This document shows, piece by piece, positions 43,843-53,098 of a stretch of 64,000 nt of DNA. Position 1 is the first letter of the stretch. Each line of letters starts with the position of its first letter. The stretch is from contig CP001623.1 of assembly GCA_000023185.1 (NCBI GenBank), positions 124,001 to 188,000 of the forward strand. Direction: 5' to 3'. Below the pieces are notes generated by a model, which was not told the DNA's origin, searched no databases, and saw only the letters and a list, made by a program, of their open reading frames with translations. Position numbers and translations under genes: made by a program. The DNA is from Rhizobium leguminosarum bv. trifolii WSM1325 (GTDB lineage Bacteria; Pseudomonadota; Alphaproteobacteria; Rhizobiales; Rhizobiaceae).

Positions 43843-44753
43843 GTCGGGCTCCGGAGACGGGTGCGCAGTTTGAGAAAGGCGCCAAGTTTGTCGAGAGACG
43901 GCATGCCGAACCGGGACAGCCGAACGAAAAGCACCAGCAGGAACACCGCATGGCCGCCGATCAGGAAGCCTTGCGGATGCAATTGTGCGCCGAGCGATTG
44001 GGCAAGACCGAGAACGATGCCGCCGGCAAGCGTGCCCCATAGCGATCCCGCGCCGCCGATGACAGCCGCCTCGAAGGCGAAGAGAAGTTGTGGGCCGCCG
44101 GAGTAGGGGCTGAAAGTTGCCCGCATCCCGAGAAAAGCACCGGCGATCCCGACCGTGACCATGGTGATCGCGGTGGCGACGGCGTTGACCCTGCGGGCAT
44201 CGATGCCGACCAGCCCCGCCGTATCGGGATCTTCCGCCGTGGCGCGGATCGCGCGACCGAGCGCAAAGCGGCTGAGGAAGAACTGCAGCCCGCCGAGAAC
44301 GAGGATTGCCGTCACCATCATCAGGACGGCAAGCTTGCCGACGTAGATGTGGCCCGGCAGTTGCCAGGATGCATAGGACAGGTTGCCGATGAACGGTGCG
44401 AGCGACCGGGTGTCGGCGCCGAACTGCTCGAACAGCAGGTTGTCGATGACGATCGACAGGCCGAAGGTCGTCAGGATCGGCAGGAGCGTGCCGCCGCGGG
44501 CGCTGCGTTCCAGAATGAAGCGCTGCAGCAGCCATCCCGCCGCCGCCATGACCGGCAGCACGATCAGCAGGCCGGCGAAGGGTGGAATGCCGGCTTTGGC
44601 GGCCAGCAGCCACAGCCCATAAGCGGCTGCGACCGCGAGGCTGCCATGCGCGAGATTGATGATCCGCATGACCGAGAACATGAAGGACAGTCCGCAGGCG
44701 ATGACGGCGTAGTAACCGCCCAGCAGAATGCCCTGGAGCAGGGTATTGATCAC
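43839..44753 (-). CDS. LivH-like ABC transporter permease
   Basis: The 304-residue inner-membrane protein begins NTLLQGILLGGYYAVIACGLSF, the typical LivH start, and has about eight hydrophobic segments. Its start overlaps the stop of the LivF-like ATPase and its stop overlaps the LivM-like start, both through ATGA. It pairs with the LivM-like permease. Confidence 0.89.
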   Translation of the reverse strand: MINTLLQGILLGGYYAVIACGLSFMFSVMRIINLAHGSLAVAAAYGLWLLAAKAGIPPFAGLLIVLPVMAAAGWLLQRFILERSARGGTLLPILTTFGLSIVIDNLLFEQFGADTRSLAPFIGNLSYASWQLPGHIYVGKLAVLMMVTAILVLGGLQFFLSRFALGRAIRATAEDPDTAGLVGIDARRVNAVATAITMVTVGIAGAFLGMRATFSPYSGGPQLLFAFEAAVIGGAGSLWGTLAGGIVLGLAQSLGAQLHPQGFLIGGHAVFLLVLFVRLSRFGMPSLDKLGAFLKLRTRLRSPT

Positions 44754-45478
44754 GATGCGCTCCTTTCGCCGGCTGCCCGGTGCAATCCGAAATAGGCTTG
44801 AGTGACGTGTTCACGCGTGACGGCGGCTGCCGGCCGGTCGAGGACGATGCGTCCTTCCAGCATGCAGATGACACGGCTTGCGACGCTCATGGCGCGGGCG
44901 AGATCCTGCTCGACGAGCACGATGGTCGTTCCCGAGGTGAGCAAGGCCTGCAGCTGGGCATAGACGCGGTCGACGACCAGAGGCGAAAGCCCGAGCGAGA
45001 CCTCGTCCAGGAGAAGAATATCGGGATTGCTCATCAGCGCCCGGCCGATGGCGGTTGCCTGCTGTTCGCCGCCCGAGAGGTGTCCTGTTTTGGCGTGACG
45101 GCGGGGTTTCAGGTTCGGAAAGGCGTCGAGGACACGATCGATACTCCACTCGCCCTTGCGGCCGGAAGTCTTTCCGAGAAGCAGGTTTTCCTCCACCGTC
45201 ATCTGTGAAAACAGGCGCCGGCCTTCCGGAACGAGGGCGATGCCCTTGGCGATCCGTTTGTGGGAGGGGACGGCGGCCAGATCTTCGTCGTTGAGGAGGA
45301 CGCGGCCGGAGAATGGGAGATGAGCGCCGGCGATCGATCTGAGCAGCGTTGTCTTACCGGCGCCATTTGCGCCGACCAGCGCCAGCACCTCGCCCCTGGC
45401 AAGATCGAAGCTGACGCCGCGCACCGCCTGAAGCAGGCCGTGGCGGACGTCGAGGTCGCGGATGGAGAGAAGGCTCAT
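44750..45478 (-). CDS. LivF-like ABC transporter ATPase
   Basis: The 242-residue ATPase has Walker A GANGAGKTT (residues 35-43), signature LSGGEQQ and Walker B LLLDEVSLGL. The shape matches LivF, the smaller of the two ATPases in this importer class. It overlaps the LivG-like gene upstream and the LivH-like gene downstream by 4 bp each. Confidence 0.92.
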   Translation of the reverse strand: MSLLSIRDLDVRHGLLQAVRGVSFDLARGEVLALVGANGAGKTTLLRSIAGAHLPFSGRVLLNDEDLAAVPSHKRIAKGIALVPEGRRLFSQMTVEENLLLGKTSGRKGEWSIDRVLDAFPNLKPRRHAKTGHLSGGEQQATAIGRALMSNPDILLLDEVSLGLSPLVVDRVYAQLQALLTSGTTIVLVEQDLARAMSVASRVICMLEGRIVLDRPAAAVTREHVTQAYFGLHRAAGERSAS

Positions 45479-46230
45479 GCAGGTGTCCCTCCGAGATAGG
45501 CCTTGACCACCTCCGCATCGCTCATGACCGTTTTCGGTTCGCCATCGGCGATGATCCTGCCGGCGTCCATGCAGATCAGCCGCTCCGCCACCTGCAGGAG
45601 GATATGAACGATATGCTCGATCCAGACGATGCCGATGCCGCGGCGGCGCAATTCGAGGATGGTTTCGACGAGTTCGCTCGCCTCGCCATCGGTCAGGCCG
45701 CCGCCGATCTCGTCGAGCAGCATCAACCTTGGCTGCGTGGCAAGCGCACGGGCAAGCTCCAGCCGTTTGCGATCGAGCAGGCCAAGCGTGTCGGCCGGGC
45801 GGTTGGCGACTCCAAGCATGCCGCAGAGCGAAAGCGAATCCACCACGCGCTCATAGGCCTCGTCGCGGCTTGCGGCATTGCCGTGCGATGCGGCGACGAA
45901 GACATTTTCGAAGGTGGTCATGCCGCCGAAAGGCTTGGGAATCTGATGGGTCCGGACGAGCCCGGAGCGGCAGCGTTCCGCCGCCGTCCGGCGCGTGACG
46001 TCGATGCCGTCGAAGGTGATGCTTCCCTCACTCGGCGGGAAGGCGCCGGCGAGCACGCTGAGCAGGGTCGTCTTGCCGGCGCCGTTCGGCCCGACAATGC
46101 CGATCGCCTCGCCATCGCCCATGGAAAAATCAAGATTCTCCAGCACCACCAGCGCGCCGAACCGCTTGTGGATCCCCTTGGCCGAAAGAAAGGCTCCCCC
46201 CGGCCGTCTTTGAGCTTCCCGCTGCAGCAC
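45475..46230 (-). CDS. LivG-like ABC transporter ATPase
   Basis: The 251-residue ATPase has Walker A GPNGAGKTT (near residues 49-57) and Walker B LMLLDEIGGGL, with the longer LivG-specific insert after the P-loop. In place of the usual LSGGQ signature the protein reads a less regular NRPADTLGLLDRKRLELARAL stretch, so its signature motif is degenerate. It starts 6 bp after the binding-protein stop. Confidence 0.87.
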   Translation of the reverse strand: MLQREAQRRPGGAFLSAKGIHKRFGALVVLENLDFSMGDGEAIGIVGPNGAGKTTLLSVLAGAFPPSEGSITFDGIDVTRRTAAERCRSGLVRTHQIPKPFGGMTTFENVFVAASHGNAASRDEAYERVVDSLSLCGMLGVANRPADTLGLLDRKRLELARALATQPRLMLLDEIGGGLTDGEASELVETILELRRRGIGIVWIEHIVHILLQVAERLICMDAGRIIADGEPKTVMSDAEVVKAYLGGTPA

Positions 46231-46236
46231 TGTGCG

Positions 46237-47556
46237 TTACCCGTTATAGGCGGTGAGCTTGGCGCCGACCGGGACATTGGGGTCGGTGGCGTTTTCGGTG
46301 ACGACATAGTCGAGCGCGAACTTCGAGCCCTCCGGCGCTTTCACCCATTGCGTGCCGATGATCGGTCCGGGAGAGACGTTGGCGACGGGGCCGCTGGTGA
46401 AGTCGACCTTGCCGGCGATGGTCGTGGTCTTCAGCGTGCTGATCGCCTTGGCCACAGCCTCCTTGCTCTTGACGTCGGTGCTCGCCTTCAGCGCATCGAA
46501 GCCGGCGTCGAGAAGCGCAAGGCTGGCGCCGAGCTGCTGCGTCCACTGCTTGCCGCTTGCCGTTTCATAGCCGTCGGCGAGTTCGGTTCCGGAGACGCCG
46601 GTCAGCGTGGATTTATAGGGGAAGGCCTTGTGCCAGTAGGCGGCGCTGCCGATGTTCAGGCCGAGGTCGCCGAGCGCCTCGATGTCGGAGGGAAACAGGC
46701 CGGTCTTGGCGATCTGGCAGATCTTGATCTGCTGGGTGAGGCCCTGCTGCGCGGCCTGACGCCAGAAGGCGGCGAAGTCGGGCGGGATCGGGAACGAGTT
46801 GAAGATCTCCACGCCCTCCTGCCTGAAGAGAGCGATCTGCGCGGTAAAGTCGGTGGTTCCGGTTTCATAGGCTCCGGGATCGACGATGGTGAAGCCGGCC
46901 TTGGCGAGCGCCGGCGCCAGATGGGTGCGGATCGCATTGCCGTCGGCGTCGTTGGGATACATGACGCCGACCTTCTTGTTGGTCTCGATCAGGTTCCACT
47001 GCGAAACATAGGCCTTGTGGAACTCTTCGACACCGAAGCCGAAATGATAGGTCCACTTGAACGGCGAGGGCGCGCCCGGCTTGGCGCCGCGGCCGAAATA
47101 CCAGGCTTCCCAGGGCATGACCGTCGAGAGGCAGGGAATGCCGGCTGCTTCGCATGCGTCAGCCACGGGATTGATGGTTTCGGGCGTCGAGACGGCAAGC
47201 ATCAGATCGATCGCCTGGTTGTTGATCAGGTCCTTCGCCAGCTGGCCGGCGCGCGAGGGATCGGATTGGGTGTCCTGGTCGAGGATCTCAACCTTCCAAG
47301 TCTTGCCGCCCGCCTGCAGGCCGTTCGCCAGCGCCTTGCGCGCCAGTTCCAGCACGTAGCCGTCCGTCTCACCGAAGCCGCCGAGAGGGCCGGTGCGCGG
47401 GCTGATGAAGCCGACCTTCAACGTATCGCCGCTCTGAGCGAAGGCCGTGCGGCCGGAAAGCGCCAGCGCCGCACCACCCGCCACGGTCGATGCGATGAAA
47501 GAGCGGCGGCTCAGCGATGCCGCGTTGAATTTGCCGTTGCGGAAAATGCCGTTCAT
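46237..47556 (-). CDS. Tat-exported substrate-binding protein of the aromatic/phenylpropanoid importer
   Basis: The 439-residue protein has a twin-arginine signal SRRSFIAS (residues 16-23), followed by a hydrophobic core and AFA cleavage near residue 40. The mature domain is the type I fold of LivJ-like proteins, with family blocks GFISPRTGPLGGFGE and VGVMYPNDADG. It belongs to the group that in Rhodopseudomonas includes coumarate binding proteins. It lies between aldehyde dehydrogenase copy 2 and the two ATPases, so its cargo is probably a hydroxycinnamate or lignin-derived monomer. Confidence 0.85.
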   Translation of the reverse strand: MNGIFRNGKFNAASLSRRSFIASTVAGGAALALSGRTAFAQSGDTLKVGFISPRTGPLGGFGETDGYVLELARKALANGLQAGGKTWKVEILDQDTQSDPSRAGQLAKDLINNQAIDLMLAVSTPETINPVADACEAAGIPCLSTVMPWEAWYFGRGAKPGAPSPFKWTYHFGFGVEEFHKAYVSQWNLIETNKKVGVMYPNDADGNAIRTHLAPALAKAGFTIVDPGAYETGTTDFTAQIALFRQEGVEIFNSFPIPPDFAAFWRQAAQQGLTQQIKICQIAKTGLFPSDIEALGDLGLNIGSAAYWHKAFPYKSTLTGVSGTELADGYETASGKQWTQQLGASLALLDAGFDALKASTDVKSKEAVAKAISTLKTTTIAGKVDFTSGPVANVSPGPIIGTQWVKAPEGSKFALDYVVTENATDPNVPVGAKLTAYNG

Positions 47557-47622
47557 GAAATCATTCCTCCCTCTTGATCGGGCCTCCCAGCCCGTTCCCA
47601 GTGTTCATGTCGGCCGATCTAT

Positions 47623-49074
47623 TCAGATCGGGTAGTGTCGTTTTGCCGAGGCCATGGTGATCCATCTGAGCTCGGTGAATTCGTCGATCGCCGCCTTGCC
47701 GCCGAAGCGGCCGTAGCCGCTTGATTTGACGCCGCCGAACGGCATTTGCGGCTCGTCGGAAACTGTCGCTTCGTTGATGTGGCAGATGCCGGATTCAAGC
47801 CGCATGGCGACGGCAAGTGCTGCATTGACGTCGGCGCTGAAAACGGCGGCCGACAGCCCGTATTCATTGTCATTGGCAACCGTCACGGCCTCGTCGACGC
47901 TGCCGACCCGGATGATCGCCGCGACCGGCCCAAAGCTCTCTTCGCGATAGATGCGCATGGCAGGCGTCACGTGATCGATGACGGTTGCGTCCATTAGCGT
48001 GCCGTTGGCCTGGCCACCGCAGACGAGGACCGCGCCCTTCTGCAGGGCATCATCGACGAGTGACCTGACGCGGCGGACGGCCTCAGTGTTGATCAGCGTG
48101 CCGAGCGGCGTGTTGCCGTCCTTGGGATTGCCGGCGACGAGGGTTGCGGCTTTCGTCCGGAACTTGCCGACGAAGCCATCGGCAATCTCGTCCATGAGGA
48201 TGATCCGTTCGGTCGACATGCAGATCTGGCCCTGGTTCATGAAGGCGCCGAAGGCGGCGGCACGCACGGCCTCATCGATATCGGCGTCTGCAAGGACGAT
48301 GAACGGCGCCTTGCCGCCGAGTTCGAGCAGGCAGCGCTTGAGATGCCTTGCCGAGGATTCGGCAATGATCCTGCCGACACGGGTGGAGCCGGTGAAGTTG
48401 ATACGGCGCACCGCCGGATGGGCGATCAGCGCATCGACGACAGCGGCGGCATCGCTCGGCGCATTGGAAACGACATTGACGACACCGCGCGGAAAGCCGG
48501 CGTCACGCAGGATGTCGCCGATCAGGCCATGGGTCTTCGGGCAGAGTTCGGAAGCCTTCAGGATGACGGTGTTGCCGCAGGCAAGCGGCATGGCGACGGC
48601 ACGGGTGCCGAGGATAATAGGTGCATTCCAGGGGGCAATGCCGACGCAGACGCCTGCCGGCTGGCGGACCGCCATGGCGAGGCTTCCCGGAATGCCGGAA
48701 GGAATGAGCTCGCCTGATATTTGCGTGGTCATCGCCGCCGCTTCGCGAAGAATGTCCGCGCCGAGGCCGCAATTGATCGCCGCCCACTGCGCGGTGGCGC
48801 CGGTTTCGCCGGTCATGGCGGCAACGAGCTCGGATGTGCGGGCCTCCAGGATGTCGGCGGCGGCATTTAGAAGCCTGCGCCGTTCGCCCGGGCCGGTCTG
48901 CGACCAGTCCGGAAAAGCGGCTGCCGCCGCATTGGCTGCCCGCGTCATGTCGGTAACGGATCCTGCCGAGGCGATCGTTGCGACGTCGCCGGTCAACGGA
49001 TCGATGCGTTCGAAGGTGGCCCCTTCGGAAGCATCCATCGCCTCGTTGTTGATCATCAGCTTTGCCGCGAACAC
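47623..49074 (-). CDS. Aromatic aldehyde dehydrogenase, vanillin/salicylaldehyde dehydrogenase-like (copy 2)
   Basis: The 483-residue enzyme parallels copy 1: general base Glu 251, Cys 285 in NQGQICMSTER, and C-terminal MPFGGVKSSGYGRFGGK. Copy 1 and copy 2 share long blocks and the same overall length. The start GTG 49074 gives an N-terminus that lines up with copy 1; ATG 49056 is the alternative, and a longer upstream frame is not credible. It leads the operon, divergent from an AraC regulator. A hairpin CCGATCT-ATTC-AGATCGG (47614-47631) overlaps its stop codon. Confidence 0.85.
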   Translation of the reverse strand: MFAAKLMINNEAMDASEGATFERIDPLTGDVATIASAGSVTDMTRAANAAAAAFPDWSQTGPGERRRLLNAAADILEARTSELVAAMTGETGATAQWAAINCGLGADILREAAAMTTQISGELIPSGIPGSLAMAVRQPAGVCVGIAPWNAPIILGTRAVAMPLACGNTVILKASELCPKTHGLIGDILRDAGFPRGVVNVVSNAPSDAAAVVDALIAHPAVRRINFTGSTRVGRIIAESSARHLKRCLLELGGKAPFIVLADADIDEAVRAAAFGAFMNQGQICMSTERIILMDEIADGFVGKFRTKAATLVAGNPKDGNTPLGTLINTEAVRRVRSLVDDALQKGAVLVCGGQANGTLMDATVIDHVTPAMRIYREESFGPVAAIIRVGSVDEAVTVANDNEYGLSAAVFSADVNAALAVAMRLESGICHINEATVSDEPQMPFGGVKSSGYGRFGGKAAIDEFTELRWITMASAKRHYPI

Positions 49075-49335
49075 TGTTCTACCCGTTTGCCACGCATTGG
49101 CGCCACGTATTGACGCCACATGCTGGTTTGCATTGTTGCCATGGGAGAAAACGAGCGGATGCGGCGCCACGAGGGCCGCCTGAGCGTTCCTGCATCTGTT
49201 GAAGTGCCTCCTCCCAAAGGCTGATAGTGAAAAGGTTACGCCGATCTGGCGCGGATGGAATGCGATTTATTGGGTTAATATTGTAATTATCCGGTGATAT
49301 CAGCATTGTTTGACGCGGGGAGCGGAGGGGAAGCG
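49075..49335. promoter_or_regulatory. Divergent promoter region between aldehyde dehydrogenase copy 2 and the AraC gene
   Basis: This 261-bp gap contains an AT-rich stretch (49258-49310), which probably holds both promoters and the AraC-family binding site. I see no good inverted or direct repeat to call as the operator. Confidence 0.45.
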
Positions 49336-50235
49336 TTGGCGACGGACGGAGGGATTCATCACTATGCCAGGGGCGAGTGGCACGCTCCGTCACTGTCGCA
49401 CCGGCGCATCCGTCTCCAAAAAGGGCTGTATGCCGATTTCCACCATTTCCTGCTGCTCGGGGAGGGGAGTGGGGAGCTTCATTTCGACAATGGCGAACAT
49501 CGGCCGCTGCACGGACCGCTGCTTGCCTTCCTGCCGCCGCAGGCGCGATGCGACCTGTCGATATCCGCCGGAACCGCGGCTCATCTGGTCGGCGCATCGC
49601 CGCAGATCATGGTCGATGCGATTGGCGACAAGGTGGAATCCTATTCGCTGCGCATCTTCACCGAACAGCGCAAGCTGGTCGAGGCATTGGATCCCTTGAC
49701 GGTCACTGAAATCAGCCCGCTGATCTCAGGCTTCGTGCGGGAACTTGGCGATCCCTCCCGCTCTTCCTGGATGGTCGCATCCGCCTATATCAGGCTCATG
49801 CTGATGGCGCTTTGGCGCGGCTCCGATGGCGAGAGAAGCGAGCAGCGCGGGCAGGGCGAAGTGGGATCGATCCTGCAGAGATATCGCCAACTCGTCGAGG
49901 CTGGTTTCCGCCAGCACCGGCCGATCAGCGACTATGCCGCGGAACTGGGCGTCACGGCCGACCGGCTGCATTCCACCTGCCAAAGGGCGCTCGGCCGCTC
50001 GCCGATCCAGCTTCTGCACGAGCGCGTGGTTCAGGAGGCAAAGCTCAGATTGGAGCGATCAGCCCGCAATATCCAGGAAATCTCCGACAGCCTCGGCTTT
50101 CGCGACCCGACCTATTTCAGCCATTTCTTCAAGCGCAAGACCGGACTTTCACCCGCCGGCTACCGCGAGATCGCCCGCGCTTCGGCCGGTTCGGAAAACA
50201 GCATGCTGTCCTCGGGCTATGCCGACTGGCCCTAG
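49336..50235 (+). CDS. AraC-family regulator of the phenylpropanoid operon
   Basis: The 299-residue product starts at TTG 49336, chosen because GGAGGGG lies at 49324-49330 with 5-bp spacing; GTG 49294 upstream has no ribosome site. The N-terminus resembles AraC_binding_2 domains with a cupin-like core. The C-terminal AraC HTH pair (ISDYAAELGVTADRLHSTCQ and IQEISDSLGFRDPTYFSHFFKRKTG) is complete. It is divergent from the eight-gene transport/oxidation operon and probably activates it in response to an aromatic acid or aldehyde. Confidence 0.85.
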   Translation: MATDGGIHHYARGEWHAPSLSHRRIRLQKGLYADFHHFLLLGEGSGELHFDNGEHRPLHGPLLAFLPPQARCDLSISAGTAAHLVGASPQIMVDAIGDKVESYSLRIFTEQRKLVEALDPLTVTEISPLISGFVRELGDPSRSSWMVASAYIRLMLMALWRGSDGERSEQRGQGEVGSILQRYRQLVEAGFRQHRPISDYAAELGVTADRLHSTCQRALGRSPIQLLHERVVQEAKLRLERSARNIQEISDSLGFRDPTYFSHFFKRKTGLSPAGYREIARASAGSENSMLSSGYADWP

Positions 50236-50476
50236 GCTCAGGCATTGATCAAAGTAATAGCTTGCCAATCTTGAGTCACACATCATGCTGCCGGAATCCC
50301 AAGCCGCAGTAGGACTGCAATGCGCCAGGAGCAGTTGTTGCCCCGGCGTGAAGGATTGACCGATTTGGGCCGACAGCGGACCAGCAGCCTTCAGCAGCGG
50401 CAAGATTACAGCGGACGTTCAACCTGTTGGGTTAGATCGGAGATCGGCCCAAAGCGGATTAGGGCGGGTGACGGAC

Positions 50477-51817
50477 CTAGCCGGCCGTCTCAAGGCTTCG
50501 TGCCGGCAAGCTCAACCTAGCCTCCAAACCGCCAAGAGGCGATTGCCCGAACTTCAGTTCACCTCCATAGGCTGCAGCGATATCGCTTGATATCGCCAGG
50601 CCGAGGCCATGACCGAAATCCGCATCCGTCTCACCGCGCTTCAGCATGCTCTTGTGCTGCCTTGTGTCGACGCCGGGTCCATCGTCGCCGATACGAACGA
50701 TCACCCTCTGTCCGTCGTTCGAGGCGGAAAGCGATATTCGCCGGTGTGCGAATCGCACGGCGTTGTCCAGGATATTGCCGATCGCCTCCGCAACATCGGC
50801 CGGATCTGCCTGAACGGTCATTCCCGAGTCGATGTCGATGGTCCAATCGATCCCCTTGCTGTCGGTCATCGGCGAAAGGACGTTGACCAGCTTTCCGGCG
50901 ATCCCAAGCACGGAGGTGGTCGCCATTTGCTCCACCCCCATTCTCGCGGCCTGTAACTGGCGATCTGCGCGTTGGCGAACGAGTTCGATTTGCTTTAAGG
51001 CGGTATCGCGCCGGTCCTGCGGCAGCCCTTCGACCAGATGGGAAAGGACTGTCAGCGGCGTCTTCAATCCATGGGCCAGGTCGCTTGCGCGTGCTCGCGC
51101 GCGCTCTACGGCGGTTTCGCGCTCATTAAGCAGAAGATTGATCTCGTTCACGAGCGGATTGACCTCGCTCGGTCCTTTCGCGGTGATATGGGCTCTGCGG
51201 CCGGCTCGAACATCAGCCACCTCCCGCTGGAGACGGGCGAGGGGTTTCAAGCCGATCAATCCCTGCAGAAAGGCTGCGAGCAACAGAAGCAACCCCGTTG
51301 CCAGCAACATCAACCTGAGTGGGCGATGGTAGGTCTCAAGTGCCGCTTCCATTTCCTCCTTGGAGAAAGCCGCATATACTTTGAATTGCCTTTTATTTGT
51401 GCCCTCGCCGATCGACATGTCCTTGATCGACACCAGAATAGGGCTGCCGTCGGGACCCTCGGCCTGAAGGAAACCGCAATAAAGCTCCTTGGCGAAGGCA
51501 TCTTGCGAGAGTTGTTCGTCCCACAGGGAGCGCGAACGAATTGGAGGCTGATCGCCGGCCGGAGAAATCTGCCAGTAGCGCCCACCTATCGGATTCTCGA
51601 AACGAGGGTCGGGAGGCTTGCTGGTTAGGGCAAGCAGCCCTTGGTCGACAACGAGCCGCGCACCGAGCGCATCGGCCACGGCGGCCATTTCATGCGTATA
51701 CTGGTCCTCCAAATATTCCTCGAAAAGGTGGCCAAGCACAAGCCAGACGAGCGCCAAAGCGACGGCGACGGCGACAACTGCGCCGGCCGCAAGCCTGAAG
51801 CGCAGCGATGTGATCAT
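50477..51817 (-). CDS. Sensor histidine kinase of a PhoQ-like two-component system
   Basis: The 446-residue inner-membrane kinase has transmembrane segments at about 8-30 and 167-187 bracketing a periplasmic domain of about 135 residues, then HAMP, and a HisKA box with His 249 in DLAHGLKTPL. The HATPase part has N-box NILDNAVRFAH and G-boxes DDGPGV and GHGLGLAI. Its start overlaps the response regulator stop. The periplasmic domain contains two Cys but no acidic patch as strong as that of PhoQ. The stimulus is unknown. Confidence 0.9.
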   Translation of the reverse strand: MITSLRFRLAAGAVVAVAVALALVWLVLGHLFEEYLEDQYTHEMAAVADALGARLVVDQGLLALTSKPPDPRFENPIGGRYWQISPAGDQPPIRSRSLWDEQLSQDAFAKELYCGFLQAEGPDGSPILVSIKDMSIGEGTNKRQFKVYAAFSKEEMEAALETYHRPLRLMLLATGLLLLLAAFLQGLIGLKPLARLQREVADVRAGRRAHITAKGPSEVNPLVNEINLLLNERETAVERARARASDLAHGLKTPLTVLSHLVEGLPQDRRDTALKQIELVRQRADRQLQAARMGVEQMATTSVLGIAGKLVNVLSPMTDSKGIDWTIDIDSGMTVQADPADVAEAIGNILDNAVRFAHRRISLSASNDGQRVIVRIGDDGPGVDTRQHKSMLKRGETDADFGHGLGLAISSDIAAAYGGELKFGQSPLGGLEARLSLPARSLETAG

Positions 51818-52479
51818 GGCCGTTTCCCCGGAAGCACGTAGCCGAATCCTCTGCGGGTTTCGATCGCCTCGCTGTCGGTCTTCTTGCGCAGGCGGGCGAT
51901 CATCGCTTCGACTGCGTTCTTCGCAGCATCGTCGTCACGACCTTGTACCTGGCTGGCCAGTTCTATCGGGCTCAAGACGACGTCGGGATTATCGATGAAC
52001 AAGGACATCATGCGATACTCGAGAGGAGTGAGGTCGAGTTCGCGCCCGTCGAAGGTTATCCGCCTGGACTGTTCGTCCAGCGTGAACCGGTTGGCCGATT
52101 TCGTGCCGGCCTTGTTCTTTCTCGACCGACGCAGCAAGGCACGCAAACGCGCTGATAGCTCTTCGGTTCGGAATGGCTTGGGCAGATAGTCGTCCGCGCC
52201 CGCATCGAAGCCGTCGACGCGTTCCATCCAGGATCCACGCGCGGTCAACACGAGGACGGGGGTCTCAACTCCCGTGCTGCGCCAACGCTTCAAAATCGAC
52301 AGGCCATCCAAACCCGGCAATCCAAGGTCCAGGACAATAGCGGCATAATCCTCGGTCTCGCCTTGCTCCCAAACCTCCGGCCCCGTCGAAAGCACATCCA
52401 CTCGATATCCTTCACGCTCCAGACTGGAGGCGACGTGACCGGCAATGCCGCTGTCATCTTCCGCGAGGAGGATCCGCAT
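51814..52479 (-). CDS. OmpR/PhoP-family response regulator
   Basis: The 221-residue protein has the receiver acid triad Glu 7/Asp 8/Asp 9 region, phospho-acceptor Asp 51 in LDLGLPG, and a C-terminal winged HTH (about 125-218). The start is ATG 52479, 4 bp past the end of the PepSY-like gene and not the open upstream frame. With the kinase it forms a complete two-component system, and the two exported proteins upstream are likely targets or sensors. Confidence 0.92.
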   Translation of the reverse strand: MRILLAEDDSGIAGHVASSLEREGYRVDVLSTGPEVWEQGETEDYAAIVLDLGLPGLDGLSILKRWRSTGVETPVLVLTARGSWMERVDGFDAGADDYLPKPFRTEELSARLRALLRRSRKNKAGTKSANRFTLDEQSRRITFDGRELDLTPLEYRMMSLFIDNPDVVLSPIELASQVQGRDDDAAKNAVEAMIARLRKKTDSEAIETRRGFGYVLPGKRP

Positions 52480-52483
52480 TGTT

Positions 52484-52978
52484 TCAATTGTCTCCCAGAA
52501 GCGTGCCCCGCTTCGCGTCAACGCGTAAAGTCCGAATGGCGCCCGTGCCGTCGCGGATTTTCAGTTGATAGACGTCGCGAAAGAAGAAACGACGGACGCT
52601 GACATCGATCACCTTGCCGTAGCGCTTGGCCTCGATCTTTTGCAGAACCGATTTGAGCGAAAGAATTCGACCATCTTTCACCGCATCGCGGACGTAGTCG
52701 GAATCGTCAGAGCCGCCGCGTCCCCAGTTGTCGCCCTGCTGGCCACCGCCGTCGTCGCCCCCGCCATCGTCCTCACCACCTCCGTGTCCGCTGCGATCGT
52801 CTCCCCCGTGGTCGTCTCCTCCGCCGCGCCCCGAATTTGAAGACCCACTACCGCTGGATCCGCTGCTAGAGGAGCTTGCGCCGTCATGGGCGGTTGCATT
52901 CGTCGCAAGCGAAATGCCGGCAACTGCGATCGTTGCCGCCATTGAAAGAACCAACAATAGAAAGCGGATCGAAGCCAT
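52484..52978 (-). CDS. Exported Gly/Ser/Asp-rich protein with C-terminal PepSY-like domain
   Basis: From ATG 52978 the 164-residue protein has a signal peptide (cleavage after NATA near residue 29), then a low-complexity stretch rich in Ser, Gly and Asp (about residues 33-95, with repeating DDGG/GGGDD units). The C-terminal segment of about 65 residues resembles PepSY (SLKSVLQKIEAKRYGKVIDV). The acidic region could bind Ca or Mg ions. It is translated just before the response regulator, and a second Asp/Gly-rich protein lies upstream. A functional link to the two-component system is inferred. Confidence 0.8.
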   Translation of the reverse strand: MASIRFLLLVLSMAATIAVAGISLATNATAHDGASSSSSGSSGSGSSNSGRGGGDDHGGDDRSGHGGGEDDGGGDDGGGQQGDNWGRGGSDDSDYVRDAVKDGRILSLKSVLQKIEAKRYGKVIDVSVRRFFFRDVYQLKIRDGTGAIRTLRVDAKRGTLLGDN

Positions 52979-53098
52979 GGTCAGCCCGGTTTCACTGGCC
53001 TGCCAGTGTGAACATATAATCGAGGCGGCACAAGCAACTAAACTCTGGCGGGGCGGGCGGAGTTTAGTGCGATCAGCGAGCCTGATCATGTCGCCGCC

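Noticed and set aside
43843..44874. N-terminal extension of the LivM-like gene to 689 residues
   Set aside because: The extra 344 codons overlap LivH in another frame and carry Arg/His-rich noise; ATG 43842 with the ATGA overlap is the real start.
45604..47577. 657-residue plus-strand frame
   Set aside because: Antisense to the LivG-like and binding-protein genes; composition is that of a GC-rich shadow.
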